A DNA stretch of 64,000 nt from CAG-1138 sp964495385 (lineage in GTDB: Bacteria > Bacillota > Clostridia > Christensenellales > CAG-917), in assembly GCA_964495385.1 (NCBI GenBank), contig CAZBVO010000007.1, forward strand, positions 1 to 64,000. The letters are read 5' to 3'. The position numbers and the translations under genes were made by a program. Positions within the stretch are counted from its first letter, which is position 1; each line of letters starts with the position of its first letter. Shown one piece after another: positions 1 through 8,690 of this stretch. Under the pieces are notes generated by a model. It was not told the origin of the DNA. It did no database searches and worked only from the letters and a program-made list of their open reading frames with translations.

Positions 1-53
1 CCGCTGACCCCCTGCTTGCAAGGCAGGTGCTCTCCCAGCTGAGCTATACCCCC
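1..53 (-). tRNA. tRNA-Ala(UGC), 3' part cut by window edge
   Basis: Read on the minus strand the segment starts GGGGGTATAGCTCAG and has a D-arm, then a five-pair anticodon stem CCTGC/GCAGG around the loop CTTGCAA, giving anticodon TGC (alanine). The T-arm and acceptor 3' strand lie outside the window. The 5' end at 53 is placed by the usual GGGGGUA acceptor start of bacterial tRNA-Ala. Confidence 0.93.
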
Positions 54-220
54 AAGTTTTGCCTCTTATAAAAATATAATTTGCAGTGCTGCGTCCAAAT
101 AACAGCTTACATAGAATACCATTATATAACCGTTTTGTCAAACGTTTTTTTTGGAAATTGCAAATTTTTTTAAGAATTTTTTGTTTTTAACGCCGCACAA
201 GCATTTTAGGCCGTTTTATC

Positions 221-253
221 AAAAACCCCGCCTTGTCCTTGCGGACGACGGGG
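221..253 (-). terminator. intrinsic terminator after the 306-1043 gene
   Basis: On the minus strand an outer CCCCG/CGGGG stem with an inner GTCC/GGAC stem is followed by TTTTT. It sits 50 bases beyond the stop codon of the hypothetical gene at 306-1043. Confidence 0.75.
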
Positions 254-305
254 CCGTTTTGCCATCTATATTATTGTCTATAATATATTATGAATAAACA
301 TAATA

Positions 306-1043
306 TTATACGGTCAGATAATCTTTAAGCAGTCCGTCTATTTCGGCAGTTTCTTTGGTTGCTATTTTGTTTTGCGAAAGATAGTTTTTAAGTCCCATCC
401 AATAGGCCCTGATTATTTGCGAATCCCTTTGCTCCAAAACGGTGGTAAACGCATCGAGCATAAACTGCAAATCACGGCTGACTTCTTCCGACGGACGAGC
501 CTCCTTGACGGCGGCAATTGCGGAATCGATGAGATACGTCGCCCTTTCCGCGAGTGCGATGTTTACTTCCTGCCGTCTGGCGTCGGTTTCTCTTATTTCG
601 GCCACGGGCGTTGCTTCGTCCTTTGCAGACAGCAAATCCAAAAGAGCTTTTTTAAACGGAATTATGACTCCGCCGACAAAGCCCTGATAGCTTTTTGTTC
701 GGTCCGACGACGGCCAAAATTCCATAACGAAGCGCACGAAATCCCTTCGAGGCACGTCGAAATCCAGCAACAAACTGACCACCAAAGCCACCTTTTTTCG
801 GTTGGACAACGGAAGTCTGAAAGCGTTGGACGTGCCGAGGCTGACAATTGCTTTGCTGTATTCTCGGTCAAAATCGAAATTATACTTGCAATCGTCGACA
901 AGATTTCTCAGTTCCGGATAATAGGCAAGGCACTTTAGCAGCATACGAATTTTATTATAACTCATAATAAACGAAGAACTTTCGAGTTCCTCGCATTGCG
1001 CCAAAAATGCTTGCACGGCTTCGGTTTCGTAAACGTTACTCAT
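306..1043 (-). CDS. hypothetical protein, about 245 residues, mostly helical
   Basis: I do not recognise this protein. It has no signal peptide, no membrane segment and no familiar catalytic motif; it looks like a soluble, largely alpha-helical protein rich in Leu, Ala and Glu. The N-terminal half contains a cysteine/tyrosine patch (KCLAYYPELRN, DDCKYNFDF). The ATG at 1041-1043 is preceded by AAGGAG. It stands alone, with its own promoter (1068-1096) and terminator, and is divergent from the DUF885 lipoprotein gene. Base composition and wobble use match the neighbours, so it is very probably a real gene, but the function is unknown. Confidence 0.8.
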   Translation of the reverse strand: MSNVYETEAVQAFLAQCEELESSSFIMSYNKIRMLLKCLAYYPELRNLVDDCKYNFDFDREYSKAIVSLGTSNAFRLPLSNRKKVALVVSLLLDFDVPRRDFVRFVMEFWPSSDRTKSYQGFVGGVIIPFKKALLDLLSAKDEATPVAEIRETDARRQEVNIALAERATYLIDSAIAAVKEARPSEEVSRDLQFMLDAFTTVLEQRDSQIIRAYWMGLKNYLSQNKIATKETAEIDGLLKDYLTV

Positions 1044-1067
1044 GGCAATTCTCCTTAACTAAGGTAT

Positions 1068-1096
1068 ATTATACAAAACCGAACGGAATTTTGCAA
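1068..1096 (-). promoter_or_regulatory. promoter for the 306-1043 gene
   Basis: On the minus strand TTGCAA, a 17-base spacer and TATAAT, ending 24 bases before the start codon. Good match to a vegetative sigma-A promoter. Confidence 0.65.
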
Positions 1097-1144
1097 GTGG
1101 AAACGTTTAATAAAAGAATTTTGGCGAGAAATGCCCGTTTCGTG

Positions 1145-1173
1145 TTGTTTTTTTACGACATTTGTTGTAGAAT
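1145..1173 (+). promoter_or_regulatory. probable promoter for the DUF885 lipoprotein gene
   Basis: TTGTTT, a 17-base spacer and TAGAAT, about 30 bases before the ATG at 1205. Moderate match to the vegetative consensus. Confidence 0.45.
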
Positions 1174-1204
1174 ATAAAAGCAAATTATCTTTTACGGAGT
1201 AAAA

Positions 1205-3061
1205 ATGAAGAAAAACAGAGTTTTTTTGAAATCGTCTGCTGTCCTCATTCTGACCGTTGTGCTGGTTGGCATGCTCGGCGGATGCGGCATGTTCCAAGGC
1301 GGAGAAAAGGAATTTGACGACTATTTGGAAGAAATGTTCACCGCACTGTTTTCGGGCGACGGCATGAGCATCAACTTTCTTTTGGCGAACCCTGCCGCAT
1401 ACAGCCTCGACGAAGAAACGGCATCCGTGCCCGTCCCTATGGACAAGGACGAATACGAGGACGGCTATGCCGCACTGAAAACGCAAAGCAAATTGATGAA
1501 CCTGCTGTTCGACTACGACGAGTTGAACGAAAGCCAAAAAGTGTGGTTTGACTACATGGCCGAGTACTTCAACAACCGCTCGGACTATGCCGATTATTAC
1601 TATTTGCAGGACGATTATCTCGGCAGCTACCTCGGGTTTCAGGCCGAACTTCCGATTTACCTCGCAGAGTACACCTTTAATCGCAAGCACGATGTTGAAA
1701 ACTGGTTCAATCTTATAAATTCCGCAGCCGAAAACTTCCCGAAATATCTCGAATACGAAGAACAGCGTATTGCTAACGGCTACGGCCGCGCCGACTTCGT
1801 TTACGTCGGCTCGATAGAACAATGCGAAAATTTCACCGGAACGGCAATTTACAACACCTCCGTCGAAAGCACCGGCGAAAACTTTTTGATCAATCTGTTT
1901 AAAGAAAAAATTTCCGCTTGCGACTTTTTAACCGACGACGAAAAATCCGCTTACTCAAGCAGAGCCGAAAGCGCGGTAAACAACATCCTTATCCCTGCAT
2001 ACGTTGCGCTCGGCAGAGGCGTGTTGAACTTTATCGGCAACGAAAATAACAACCAAAACGGTTTATCTCACTACGAAAACGGCAAAGAATATTACGAATT
2101 GCTTTTTAGGGACGCAACCGGCGTCGACGACGACGTTCAAACCGCGTTCGACAAAATTCTGGCCGACTACAACGCATGCGTGGCCGAAACAAACGAACTT
2201 TTCAGAACCATCGAATCCGAATACGGCCTCGACCGTGAAACCGCTCTGGCAAAGTTGGACGAGTTGATGGAAGACGACCTCGAAAACTGGACCTTGGAGG
2301 CAATGTACGACACCGTCGGCAATCTGCGCACGCTGATTTCGGAAGACTTCCCTGCTTTGACCGCATGCGGCGAAATAGTTTTAAAGGAAATAGATCCGAG
2401 CCTTAAGGACAACTACAGCCCTGCCGCCTATTTCACCTCAAAACTCGACGACCTGAACGCAAAACAGGTTATAATAGTCAACACCTACTCCGACAACCTC
2501 TCTAGCTACAACACGTTTGACCTTTTGTCTCACGAAGGGTTCCCGGGGCACCTTTATCAGGACGTTTATTTCAAAAACAACGGCTTGCCGAAAACCATAC
2601 GGGCGATGTCCTCGTCGGGATATTTGGAAGGCTGGGCAACCTACGTCGAATACTATGCGGCAAAATATTTCCGTCCAAACACTTTGGACAATTTGCTTTA
2701 TAGGCTTTACCTTGCAGAAAACAAAACAAGCCAATATATTGTGGCAATGTCCGACATCAAAGTCAACTACTACGGCCTGACCAAAGAGGAACTTAGGGAC
2801 TTTTTGATAGACAACTTCTACACGTCGGCAAAAACCGACGACGCGATGTACGGAGCGGTTTCAAACTATGCATCCCGCGTTTTCGAACACGTCATCGAAG
2901 TGCCTACAAACGTATTGACTTACTACTACAGCGCACTGAAAATTTCGGAATTGCGAACCCTGTGTTCAGATATGACCGACCTTGAATTCCACACGAACCT
3001 CATGCAGTACGGTCCGGTTTTCATCGGCCTGTATTTTGACCGCCTTACAACAAACAAATAG
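1205..3061 (+). CDS. DUF885 family lipoprotein, putative zinc metallopeptidase
   Basis: This 618-residue protein starts with a lipoprotein signal: basic residues, a hydrophobic stretch, then a lipobox ending GGC at about residue 27, so it should be anchored outside the membrane. The diagnostic DUF885 motif HEGFPGH is at residues 443-449; in this family the HExxPGH-type site resembles that of zinc carboxypeptidases. A second conserved block follows (SSSGYLEGWATYVE, about 469-482). The length is normal for a secreted DUF885 protein. It sits alone between its own promoter and the HPr-like gene. The family assignment is firm; peptidase activity is inferred from the motif. Confidence 0.9.
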   Translation: MKKNRVFLKSSAVLILTVVLVGMLGGCGMFQGGEKEFDDYLEEMFTALFSGDGMSINFLLANPAAYSLDEETASVPVPMDKDEYEDGYAALKTQSKLMNLLFDYDELNESQKVWFDYMAEYFNNRSDYADYYYLQDDYLGSYLGFQAELPIYLAEYTFNRKHDVENWFNLINSAAENFPKYLEYEEQRIANGYGRADFVYVGSIEQCENFTGTAIYNTSVESTGENFLINLFKEKISACDFLTDDEKSAYSSRAESAVNNILIPAYVALGRGVLNFIGNENNNQNGLSHYENGKEYYELLFRDATGVDDDVQTAFDKILADYNACVAETNELFRTIESEYGLDRETALAKLDELMEDDLENWTLEAMYDTVGNLRTLISEDFPALTACGEIVLKEIDPSLKDNYSPAAYFTSKLDDLNAKQVIIVNTYSDNLSSYNTFDLLSHEGFPGHLYQDVYFKNNGLPKTIRAMSSSGYLEGWATYVEYYAAKYFRPNTLDNLLYRLYLAENKTSQYIVAMSDIKVNYYGLTKEELRDFLIDNFYTSAKTDDAMYGAVSNYASRVFEHVIEVPTNVLTYYYSALKISELRTLCSDMTDLEFHTNLMQYGPVFIGLYFDRLTTNK

Positions 3062-3128
3062 GTTTATCCGACAATAACGCACGATAAACCACAAATTAAA
3101 GCGAATTAAATTTTAAAGGAGCATATAT

Positions 3129-3356
3129 ATGAAATCAATCGCAATCAACCTGAAGTTGGCAGAAAACGTCAAACAATTTGTCAACGTCGTCAACAAGTAC
3201 GACTACGATATGGACCTGAGAAGCGGCCGCCACGTAGTCGACGCAAAATCCGTTTTGGGCATTTTCAGTTTAGACCTCAGCATGCCGGTAGTTTTGGAAA
3301 TCTTTACCGACAGTTGTGAAGATCTGCTTTCGGACCTTGCTCCGTTTATTGCTTAA
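3129..3356 (+). CDS. HPr-like protein lacking the phosphorylatable histidine
   Basis: The 75-residue protein aligns with PTS HPr along its length: KYDYDMDLRSGRHVVDAKSVLGIFSL matches the HPr segment around Ser46, and Ser41 here is in the equivalent position. The active loop of HPr (GIHARPA, with His15) is replaced by LAENVKQ, so it cannot accept phosphate from Enzyme I in the usual way. AAAGGAG precedes the ATG. It is followed by its own terminator. A regulatory role, as for Crh-type HPr paralogues, is inference. No other PTS gene is nearby. Confidence 0.8.
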   Translation: MKSIAINLKLAENVKQFVNVVNKYDYDMDLRSGRHVVDAKSVLGIFSLDLSMPVVLEIFTDSCEDLLSDLAPFIA

Positions 3357-3366
3357 TCGGCAAATC

Positions 3367-3393
3367 TCGCAGGCAAATGCCTGCGACTTTTTT
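3367..3393 (+). terminator. intrinsic terminator of the HPr-like gene
   Basis: Eight-pair stem TCGCAGGC/GCCTGCGA with an AAAT loop, followed one base later by six T. Confidence 0.9.
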
Positions 3394-3406
3394 CTAAATA
3401 AAATTT

Positions 3407-4021
3407 ATGAATAGGTCATCGGCAAACATTCACGAAAAAAACAAAAAGATTGCCGCTGTCGGCATTTCCGTTGCTTTGGTGGTTGTTTTGCAAGCACTGG
3501 CAGAGCTGCTGCAAAAAATCGGCATGCCGCTAAGCCTTGCGCTCGGCATAATCCCGGTTTTGGTGGCGGCGCAGTTGTACGGCGCAAAAACGGGAGCCGT
3601 AGTCGGCGGTTTTTTCGGCATAATAAGCCTTATAATCGCCGCATTCAATTCGGCCGCCCTGCCCATAGCAAAAGTTGTCATCAATCCGATTGTGTCGGTT
3701 CTCCCGAGAATTGCGGTAGGAACCGTGTGCGGACTTGTTTTTAAGTGGATAAACGGCGCATTTTTAAAAAGAGATGCCGCCGTCGCACAAAAACGCTTGC
3801 CTTTTGCTTCGCTTATCGCCACTTTGTCGGGGATAATAACCAACACGGTGCTGTTTTTGGGTTCTTTTTTCCTGTTTGCTCACGGGAACACTTACGGCGA
3901 CGTTACGGTTGACTTTAAGTGGATTTTGGCTTCCGTGGTTGCCTTGAACACGGCAATAGAACTGGTGCTGTTTTCGGCAATAGTCCCGTGCATTGTCACC
4001 GTACTGCACCGAAAAAATTAA
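3407..4021 (+). CDS. ECF transporter S component, substrate unknown
   Basis: A 204-residue integral membrane protein with about six hydrophobic segments. The block LGIIPVLVAAQLYGAKTGAVVGGFFGI followed by NPIVSVLPRIAVGTVCG is typical of S components (vitamin-binding subunits) of energy-coupling-factor importers, closest by eye to the folate/pantothenate-type group. No ATPase or T component lies nearby, so it would have to share an ECF module encoded elsewhere. No clear Shine-Dalgarno precedes the ATG, and the next in-frame ATG is far inside. The substrate cannot be read from the sequence. Confidence 0.8.
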   Translation: MNRSSANIHEKNKKIAAVGISVALVVVLQALAELLQKIGMPLSLALGIIPVLVAAQLYGAKTGAVVGGFFGIISLIIAAFNSAALPIAKVVINPIVSVLPRIAVGTVCGLVFKWINGAFLKRDAAVAQKRLPFASLIATLSGIITNTVLFLGSFFLFAHGNTYGDVTVDFKWILASVVALNTAIELVLFSAIVPCIVTVLHRKN

Positions 4022-4031
4022 GATAATACAT

Positions 4032-4060
4032 AAAAAAGCACGGCCGAAAGCCGTGCTTTT
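4032..4060. terminator. bidirectional terminator between ECF S and YhhN genes
   Basis: Stem AAAAGCACGGC/GCCGTGCTTTT with a CGAAA loop, A-rich on one side and T-rich on the other. It serves the converging genes on both sides. Confidence 0.9.
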
Positions 4061-4071
4061 AAGTTTTTAAA

Positions 4072-4821
4072 CTACATAAGCGACAGTGCAAATGCGATGC
4101 AGAACTGTGCGATATAATAAGTTGTGTGATTGATGATAACGTTGACAGGGGTGTTTTTAGCGTTCTTTTCGTCAAAATAAATTCCGCTCAACACAAAGTC
4201 TGAAATCATAAACATCACGCCGCCGATGCCCATCAATATCCACATGACGAGGTCGCTTCCGTCGTTGACGATGCGATGAACCATAACCGACAGACAGCTG
4301 AGAGCCATCATCGACATTATGCCGCCGTATACGCCGGAGATGATTTTAAACTTGCCGTATTTCATCTTCATCGGTTTTTCCATCAAAACAGCACCTACGC
4401 CCAAAAGCGCACCGAGTGCAAGCGGAACCACGCACCAAAGCGCATTTTCCTCGGCAACTCCGGTGTAGCCGTAAATGGCAACCAAATAGCAGATGTGTCC
4501 CAGCGCAAACGTTATCATTCCGCTGTAAGTCCAAAGGTCGTTGTCTTTGCTGTAAGCGTATTTAAGATCGAGGCAGATGTCACCCAGCATACCGAACACA
4601 AGGCCTGCTATAATCAAAATACCGTAAGACATTTGCCCCGACGAAGCAAGGCCCAATTCGTTTGCTTCCGCCACTTCGATGAGCGCAAAAACGGCCGTCA
4701 TAACAAAAAAGATGCTTGCTATGCCCTTAGTGATAACCCAAATCGGTCCGCTCTTTTTCACACGAACGTACATAAAGAAAGCTGCTGCCGCAAGTCCTAC
4801 GGCTAAAGTTGCATAAACCAT
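4072..4821 (-). CDS. YhhN/TMEM86 family membrane protein
   Basis: A 249-residue protein with seven to eight hydrophobic segments. The paired motifs LVFGMLGDICLDL (about 78-90) and GGVMFMISDFVLSGI (about 200-214) are the two acidic membrane motifs of the YhhN/TMEM86 family, whose animal members are lysoplasmalogenases. Whether this bacterial member hydrolyses lysoplasmalogen is not known, although plasmalogens do occur in anaerobic Clostridia. AAGGAGG precedes the ATG. The gene lies 19 bases downstream of the DUF2804 gene on the same strand, so the two are probably cotranscribed. Confidence 0.85.
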   Translation of the reverse strand: MVYATLAVGLAAAAFFMYVRVKKSGPIWVITKGIASIFFVMTAVFALIEVAEANELGLASSGQMSYGILIIAGLVFGMLGDICLDLKYAYSKDNDLWTYSGMITFALGHICYLVAIYGYTGVAEENALWCVVPLALGALLGVGAVLMEKPMKMKYGKFKIISGVYGGIMSMMALSCLSVMVHRIVNDGSDLVMWILMGIGGVMFMISDFVLSGIYFDEKNAKNTPVNVIINHTTYYIAQFCIAFALSLM

Positions 4822-4840
4822 AAATATTCCTCCTTAATTG

Positions 4841-5887
4841 TTACCATTTATTGTGCACTCGCTCGGCGAAGCACATTTTGTTTTCGATTTCAACAACCGT
4901 ACCGTCGTCAAGCACGGCCCTGCCCGAGATTTTTCCGAACACCTGGTGCGGAATCATGCACATAAAGCCTACGTTCAGCGGAGCCTGTCGGTCGATGATC
5001 GGAGCAAAAGTCATTTCGAAACGGCCGTCATCGGAGGTGAAACTCCAAGGTTCGGTGTACAAAAACTTTTTGCCGTCGCGAGGGATGTTGAAGGTTACCT
5101 CACTGATTTTGTGCGACTTACCGTTGTAAAACAGCATATTCTCCGTAGCGGCCGAAGTGTTTCCGAAGCCGTAACCGATGTTCCAGCCGAACGTCGAACC
5201 GTCGTCCAAAACGCACTGTCCGCTTCCCCAATACCAGGTGTTGTCGTAAGTCCACACGCCCCTGCCCCAGTCAAGCGTTGCAAGCGAACCGTTTTCGCGA
5301 TTGAAAACGTATTCTTTGCCGTCAAAGGTGCATTTGCCTTCGGCTCGCATACAGTTTATTTTTTGGTTGTAGTAAAAGTGTTTGTCTTTGTCGAACGGAG
5401 TGGCGATGACCATGCTCTCTTCCGGAAATTCCGTCAGCGTGACGTCAAACTCAAGCGTTTTTTTGGTGTTGCAGAAATTGTCGTATCTGCCGTAGAGGTG
5501 ACGAGTCGTGCCGTCGTTTTCAAAGGTCATATCCAAAGTGCCGGCTTTTCCGCGTGCATTCCCCTTTTCGGAAGTGTTCGGCATGCCAACCTTTCCCATA
5601 GGAAATGCGGCAATTTCCGAATCGTTCATTTGAAAAGGTTTTTCGCCGAAGCCCATAAGCGATACGCTGTGGCTTGCCACAAATCCCGCGTCGGCAATGG
5701 TCAAGCACAGGCCGTAATCCTGATTGCCTATATAGTAGTAGTCCCATTCTTTGATTCTGATTTTAGGGGCTTTTATGTCGTTGCGATCATAAATCCAATA
5801 AAGTTTTTTGGCAAATCCCGGCTCGGCGATGTTGCCTTTGTCGTTCAACAGTCGCTGCGGAGCGGTTATTTCGTGTTGCTGGTGCAT
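4841..5887 (-). CDS. DUF2804 domain protein
   Basis: The 348-residue soluble protein matches the DUF2804 pattern end to end. It begins with a short HEITAPQRLLNDKGNIAEPGFA segment, then beta-rich repeats with many aromatic residues (KEWDYYYIGN, ATLDWGRGVW, WGSGQ) and ends GTVVEIENKMCFAERVHNKW. DUF2804 proteins resemble lipocalin-like or lipid-related beta folds but have no established function. AGGAGGAAGTT lies just before the ATG. It is the first gene of a likely two-gene operon with the YhhN gene, which fits a membrane-lipid connection but does not prove it. Confidence 0.9.
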   Translation of the reverse strand: MHQQHEITAPQRLLNDKGNIAEPGFAKKLYWIYDRNDIKAPKIRIKEWDYYYIGNQDYGLCLTIADAGFVASHSVSLMGFGEKPFQMNDSEIAAFPMGKVGMPNTSEKGNARGKAGTLDMTFENDGTTRHLYGRYDNFCNTKKTLEFDVTLTEFPEESMVIATPFDKDKHFYYNQKINCMRAEGKCTFDGKEYVFNRENGSLATLDWGRGVWTYDNTWYWGSGQCVLDDGSTFGWNIGYGFGNTSAATENMLFYNGKSHKISEVTFNIPRDGKKFLYTEPWSFTSDDGRFEMTFAPIIDRQAPLNVGFMCMIPHQVFGKISGRAVLDDGTVVEIENKMCFAERVHNKW

Positions 5888-5998
5888 AACTTCCTCCTAA
5901 TCGTTATATATAAATTTTAACTTACGTTAAGCATATAAGTCAAGCCAATATCAAAATATTTCCGCTCGGCATGCGCACCAAAATTCACGTTATTTTAA

Positions 5999-6027
5999 TT
6001 TACAAATTGTAAATACTTTGTTATAAT
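5999..6027 (+). promoter_or_regulatory. promoter for the DegV gene
   Basis: TTTACA, a 17-base spacer and TATAAT, ending 30 bases before the ATG. Confidence 0.7.
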
Positions 6028-6056
6028 ACGTTTTACATCAAACTTCGGAGGAAAAA

Positions 6057-6929
6057 ATGTCCCGAATTTACGTTACCACCGACGCCACGTCGGACATCCC
6101 CAAAATATATACCGCCCAAAATTTTGACGTCATTCAAATGAACTACGTCATGGACGGCGCCGAGTACGAATGCAGTCCGGACAGCTTAGACTACGACGAG
6201 TTTTATTCGAGAGTCGAATCGGGCAGTATGCCAACCACCTCGCTTATAAACACGCAAACCGCAATCGACTTTTTTACACCGATACTAAAAGGCGGATTCG
6301 ACGTTTTGCACGTCTGCTTTTCTTCGGCCCTGAGCGGCACCTACAATGCACTTAAAATTGCAGAATCCGAGCTTAAAGAGGCGTTTCCTGAGCGACAAAT
6401 TGCCGTTATTGACAGCAAATGCGCATCCGGCGGCGAAGGCTTTATGGTTTGGCAGGTACTTAAAAAACGGGAAGAAGGCGTTTCGTTTGACGAGCTTAAA
6501 TCGTTTGCCGAATACGTCCGCGAACATTGCGTTCACTTTTTCACCGTGCAAAATCTGTTCCACCTTTACCGCGGCGGACGAATCAGCAAAGCGGCGGCCG
6601 TTGTGGGAAGCAGTCTCAACTTAAAGCCGGTGCTTCACGTCAGCGAAGAAGGCACTCTGGTCGCTTTCAACAAGGTAATGGGGCGCAAGGCAAGCCTTAA
6701 AGCGCTTGTGGACGGATACCTTCAAAAAAGCAAGGGCTGGAAAAACGACGACGTTTGGGTGTGTCACGGAAGTTCTAAGGACGATGCCGAATGGGTTGCG
6801 GCCAAAATCAAGGAAAAAACTCCCGACGTCAACGTCGTGGTCGACTACATCGGCCCGATAGTCGGCACTCACTGCGGAAAAGGCGTAATTGCCCTGTTCT
6901 TCCTCGGTGAAGACAAAATTAAACCGTAA
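6057..6929 (+). CDS. DegV family fatty-acid-binding protein
   Basis: A 290-residue protein with the DegV layout. The N-terminal domain has the TTDATSDIP motif and MPTTSLINTQTAIDFF, which lines the lipid carboxylate pocket. It continues with VCFSSALSGTYN and IDSKCASGGEGFM, and ends with the IGPIVGTHCGKGVIALFF block. DegV/FakB proteins bind fatty acids and hand them to the kinase FakA for phosphorylation; no fakA gene is seen in this window. CGGAGG precedes the ATG. Single-gene transcription unit with its own promoter and terminator. Confidence 0.95.
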   Translation: MSRIYVTTDATSDIPKIYTAQNFDVIQMNYVMDGAEYECSPDSLDYDEFYSRVESGSMPTTSLINTQTAIDFFTPILKGGFDVLHVCFSSALSGTYNALKIAESELKEAFPERQIAVIDSKCASGGEGFMVWQVLKKREEGVSFDELKSFAEYVREHCVHFFTVQNLFHLYRGGRISKAAAVVGSSLNLKPVLHVSEEGTLVAFNKVMGRKASLKALVDGYLQKSKGWKNDDVWVCHGSSKDDAEWVAAKIKEKTPDVNVVVDYIGPIVGTHCGKGVIALFFLGEDKIKP

Positions 6930-6940
6930 AAATCAACGGA

Positions 6941-6964
6941 TGCCCTCGCTTTTGCGGGGGTTTT
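6941..6964 (+). terminator. intrinsic terminator of the DegV gene
   Basis: Seven-pair stem CCCTCGC/GCGGGGG (with one G-T pair), a four-base loop and TTTT. Confidence 0.75.
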
Positions 6965-7013
6965 GCGTATACGCCCCTCCTTTTTTGCAAACACTTTAAA
7001 AAAGGAGGCTTGT

Positions 7014-7610
7014 ATGGAACTTAAAAAAAGCAAAACTATTTTAAATTTGGCAAAAGCGTTTGCCGGCGAAACAATGGCACGCACTCGCTACGAGTACATC
7101 GAATACGGAGCGCGACAGCAAGGCTACACGGCGCTTGCGGCGGTAATCGATAAGATTGCTTACAACGAGTTCAATCATTCCCGAATGTTTTACTCGTTCA
7201 TCGAAACCGCCGACAAAAGCGTTATCGACAACGTCGACGTTTCAAGCGGCTATCCGTTTAGGGAAAAGTGGAACCTTACGGACAATCTTCTCTTCGCCGC
7301 CGAAGACGAAGCCGACGAAGCAAACAAAATTTACCCCGAATATGCCGCTACGGCCCGAAAAGAAGGCTTTGACGACATTGCAGGTCTGTTTGAAAACGTC
7401 GCAAAAGTCGAGAAAGAGCACGAATCCGTTTTCCGCAAACTGCACGAACAGCTGAAAAACGGAACCCTTTACTCCAAAAAATCTGCCGTCACCTGGACGT
7501 GCGACGGATGCGGATACTCTCAAAAAGGCAAAACCGCATTCGAAACCTGTCCGCTTTGCCAAGCAAAACAGGGCGTAGTTCGACTTCAACCCGAAGACAT
7601 TACTCCGTAA
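7014..7610 (+). CDS. rubrerythrin
   Basis: 198 residues. The N-terminal ferritin-like diiron domain shows Glu19 (AGET), Glu52 and His55 (YNEFNHS), Glu97/98 and the VEKEHESVF helix near 132-140. The C-terminal rubredoxin domain has Cys163-x2-Cys166 and Cys179-x2-Cys182. Rubrerythrins reduce hydrogen peroxide in anaerobes, taking electrons through the rubredoxin site. The start was set at 7014 because AAAGGAGG lies just upstream; an earlier in-frame ATG at 6963 has no ribosome binding site and would add an arginine-rich tail inside the previous terminator region. Domain order is the classical one. Confidence 0.96.
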   Translation: MELKKSKTILNLAKAFAGETMARTRYEYIEYGARQQGYTALAAVIDKIAYNEFNHSRMFYSFIETADKSVIDNVDVSSGYPFREKWNLTDNLLFAAEDEADEANKIYPEYAATARKEGFDDIAGLFENVAKVEKEHESVFRKLHEQLKNGTLYSKKSAVTWTCDGCGYSQKGKTAFETCPLCQAKQGVVRLQPEDITP

Positions 7611-7632
7611 ACGTTAAATTTTTTATAATTGA

Positions 7633-7673
7633 AAATATCTCCTTCGTCTTTCTTGCCACGGAGGAGATATTTT
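7633..7673 (+). terminator. probable terminator of the rubrerythrin gene
   Basis: Ten-pair stem AAATATCTCC/GGAGATATTT around a 20-base loop. The T-tract is short, so efficiency is uncertain. Confidence 0.5.
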
Positions 7674-7708
7674 GTTACAATAAAACCATAAACGTATTTG
7701 GGTGATTT

Positions 7709-8638
7709 ATGGATTTTCTGACTACGGCCTCTGCCGTCCTGGTTATGATGATTTATGCGATTCCCGGGTTCGTGTTGGTGAAAACAAAAACCGTGAAAGA
7801 GGAACATATTTCCTCTTTTGCCAAGGTTTTGCTGTACGTTTGCCAACCGTGCCTGACGCTTTACCAGTTCAACTCGGTAACTTTTGAAAAACAATTGTTT
7901 TTGAACATGCTGTTGTTTTTTGGCATCTGCACCGGGCTGCAATTGGTGATTTTGGCCGTGATGACACTGATTTTCAGGAAAAAACTTTCGGCCGAAGCGG
8001 GCTATAGGATAGCAATAGTCGCATCGGTTTTCGGCAACGTCGGCTACTTTGGCGTGCCTCTTTTGGAAAAACTTATCCCCGATCCAAACGCGCTTGCGTA
8101 CTCGGCGATGTTTGCCGTAAGCATGAACATTATGGCCTGGACGGTGGGATGCGCCTTAATTTCGGGCGACAGACGGTACATAAAGGTCAAAAAAATGATT
8201 TTTAATCCTGCAACGTTGGTGCTTATTGTGGCCCTTCCGCTGTTTTTCACCAAAACAAAACTTCCGACAGAGGGGTTCGATTTGGGCGGAATAGTAACCT
8301 TGCTCGCAAAAATGACCGCTCCGCTGTGTATGCTGATTCTCGGTATGCGCCTTGCGACGGTGAAATTCAAGGAGCTGGTTTCGGACGTAAAACCGTTTAT
8401 ATCCGCAGCAGTGAAACTTGTTGTATTCCCTCTTGCGGCGTGGTTGGTCACCTTGCCTTTCGACATCCCTCTGCTTTTAAAGCAAGTGCTTGTCATAACG
8501 TGTTGCTGTCCGTCGGCGAGCGTCGTTCTGAACCTTTCGGAAGTGCTGGGCAACGGTCAAAAACAGGCGGCCGACACCGTTTTGATTTCAACGATTTTGT
8601 GCATGCTGACCATTCCCGTAGTTTTGTTGATTTTGTAA
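7709..8638 (+). CDS. AEC family transporter
   Basis: A 309-residue membrane protein with about ten hydrophobic helices. Two halves have the auxin-efflux-carrier fold signature: VFGNVGYFGVPLLEKL in the first half and CMLILGMRLATV plus TCCCPSASVVLNLSEV in the second. Bacterial AEC proteins export or exchange organic acids such as malate or lactate; the substrate here is not readable. GGGTGATTT before the ATG is a weak ribosome binding site. The gene converges on the ATP-grasp gene, with a shared terminator between them. Confidence 0.9.
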   Translation: MDFLTTASAVLVMMIYAIPGFVLVKTKTVKEEHISSFAKVLLYVCQPCLTLYQFNSVTFEKQLFLNMLLFFGICTGLQLVILAVMTLIFRKKLSAEAGYRIAIVASVFGNVGYFGVPLLEKLIPDPNALAYSAMFAVSMNIMAWTVGCALISGDRRYIKVKKMIFNPATLVLIVALPLFFTKTKLPTEGFDLGGIVTLLAKMTAPLCMLILGMRLATVKFKELVSDVKPFISAAVKLVVFPLAAWLVTLPFDIPLLLKQVLVITCCCPSASVVLNLSEVLGNGQKQAADTVLISTILCMLTIPVVLLIL

Positions 8639-8656
8639 TATATCCGATTTACACAC

Positions 8657-8684
8657 AAAAAGCCGCTTTTACAGCGGCTTTTTT
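8657..8684. terminator. bidirectional terminator
   Basis: Stem AAAAAGCCGCT with matching AGCGGCTTTTTT, with T-tracts on both strands. It ends the AEC gene on plus and the GDPD/ATP-grasp pair on minus. Confidence 0.9.
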
Positions 8685-8690
8685 GATTGT

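Noticed and set aside
1055..1822. 255-residue open frame on the minus strand opposite the DUF885 gene
   Set aside because: It covers the divergent promoter and runs opposite a clear lipoprotein gene; it has no ribosome binding site and no recognisable domain. The composition of this genome leaves long antisense frames open.
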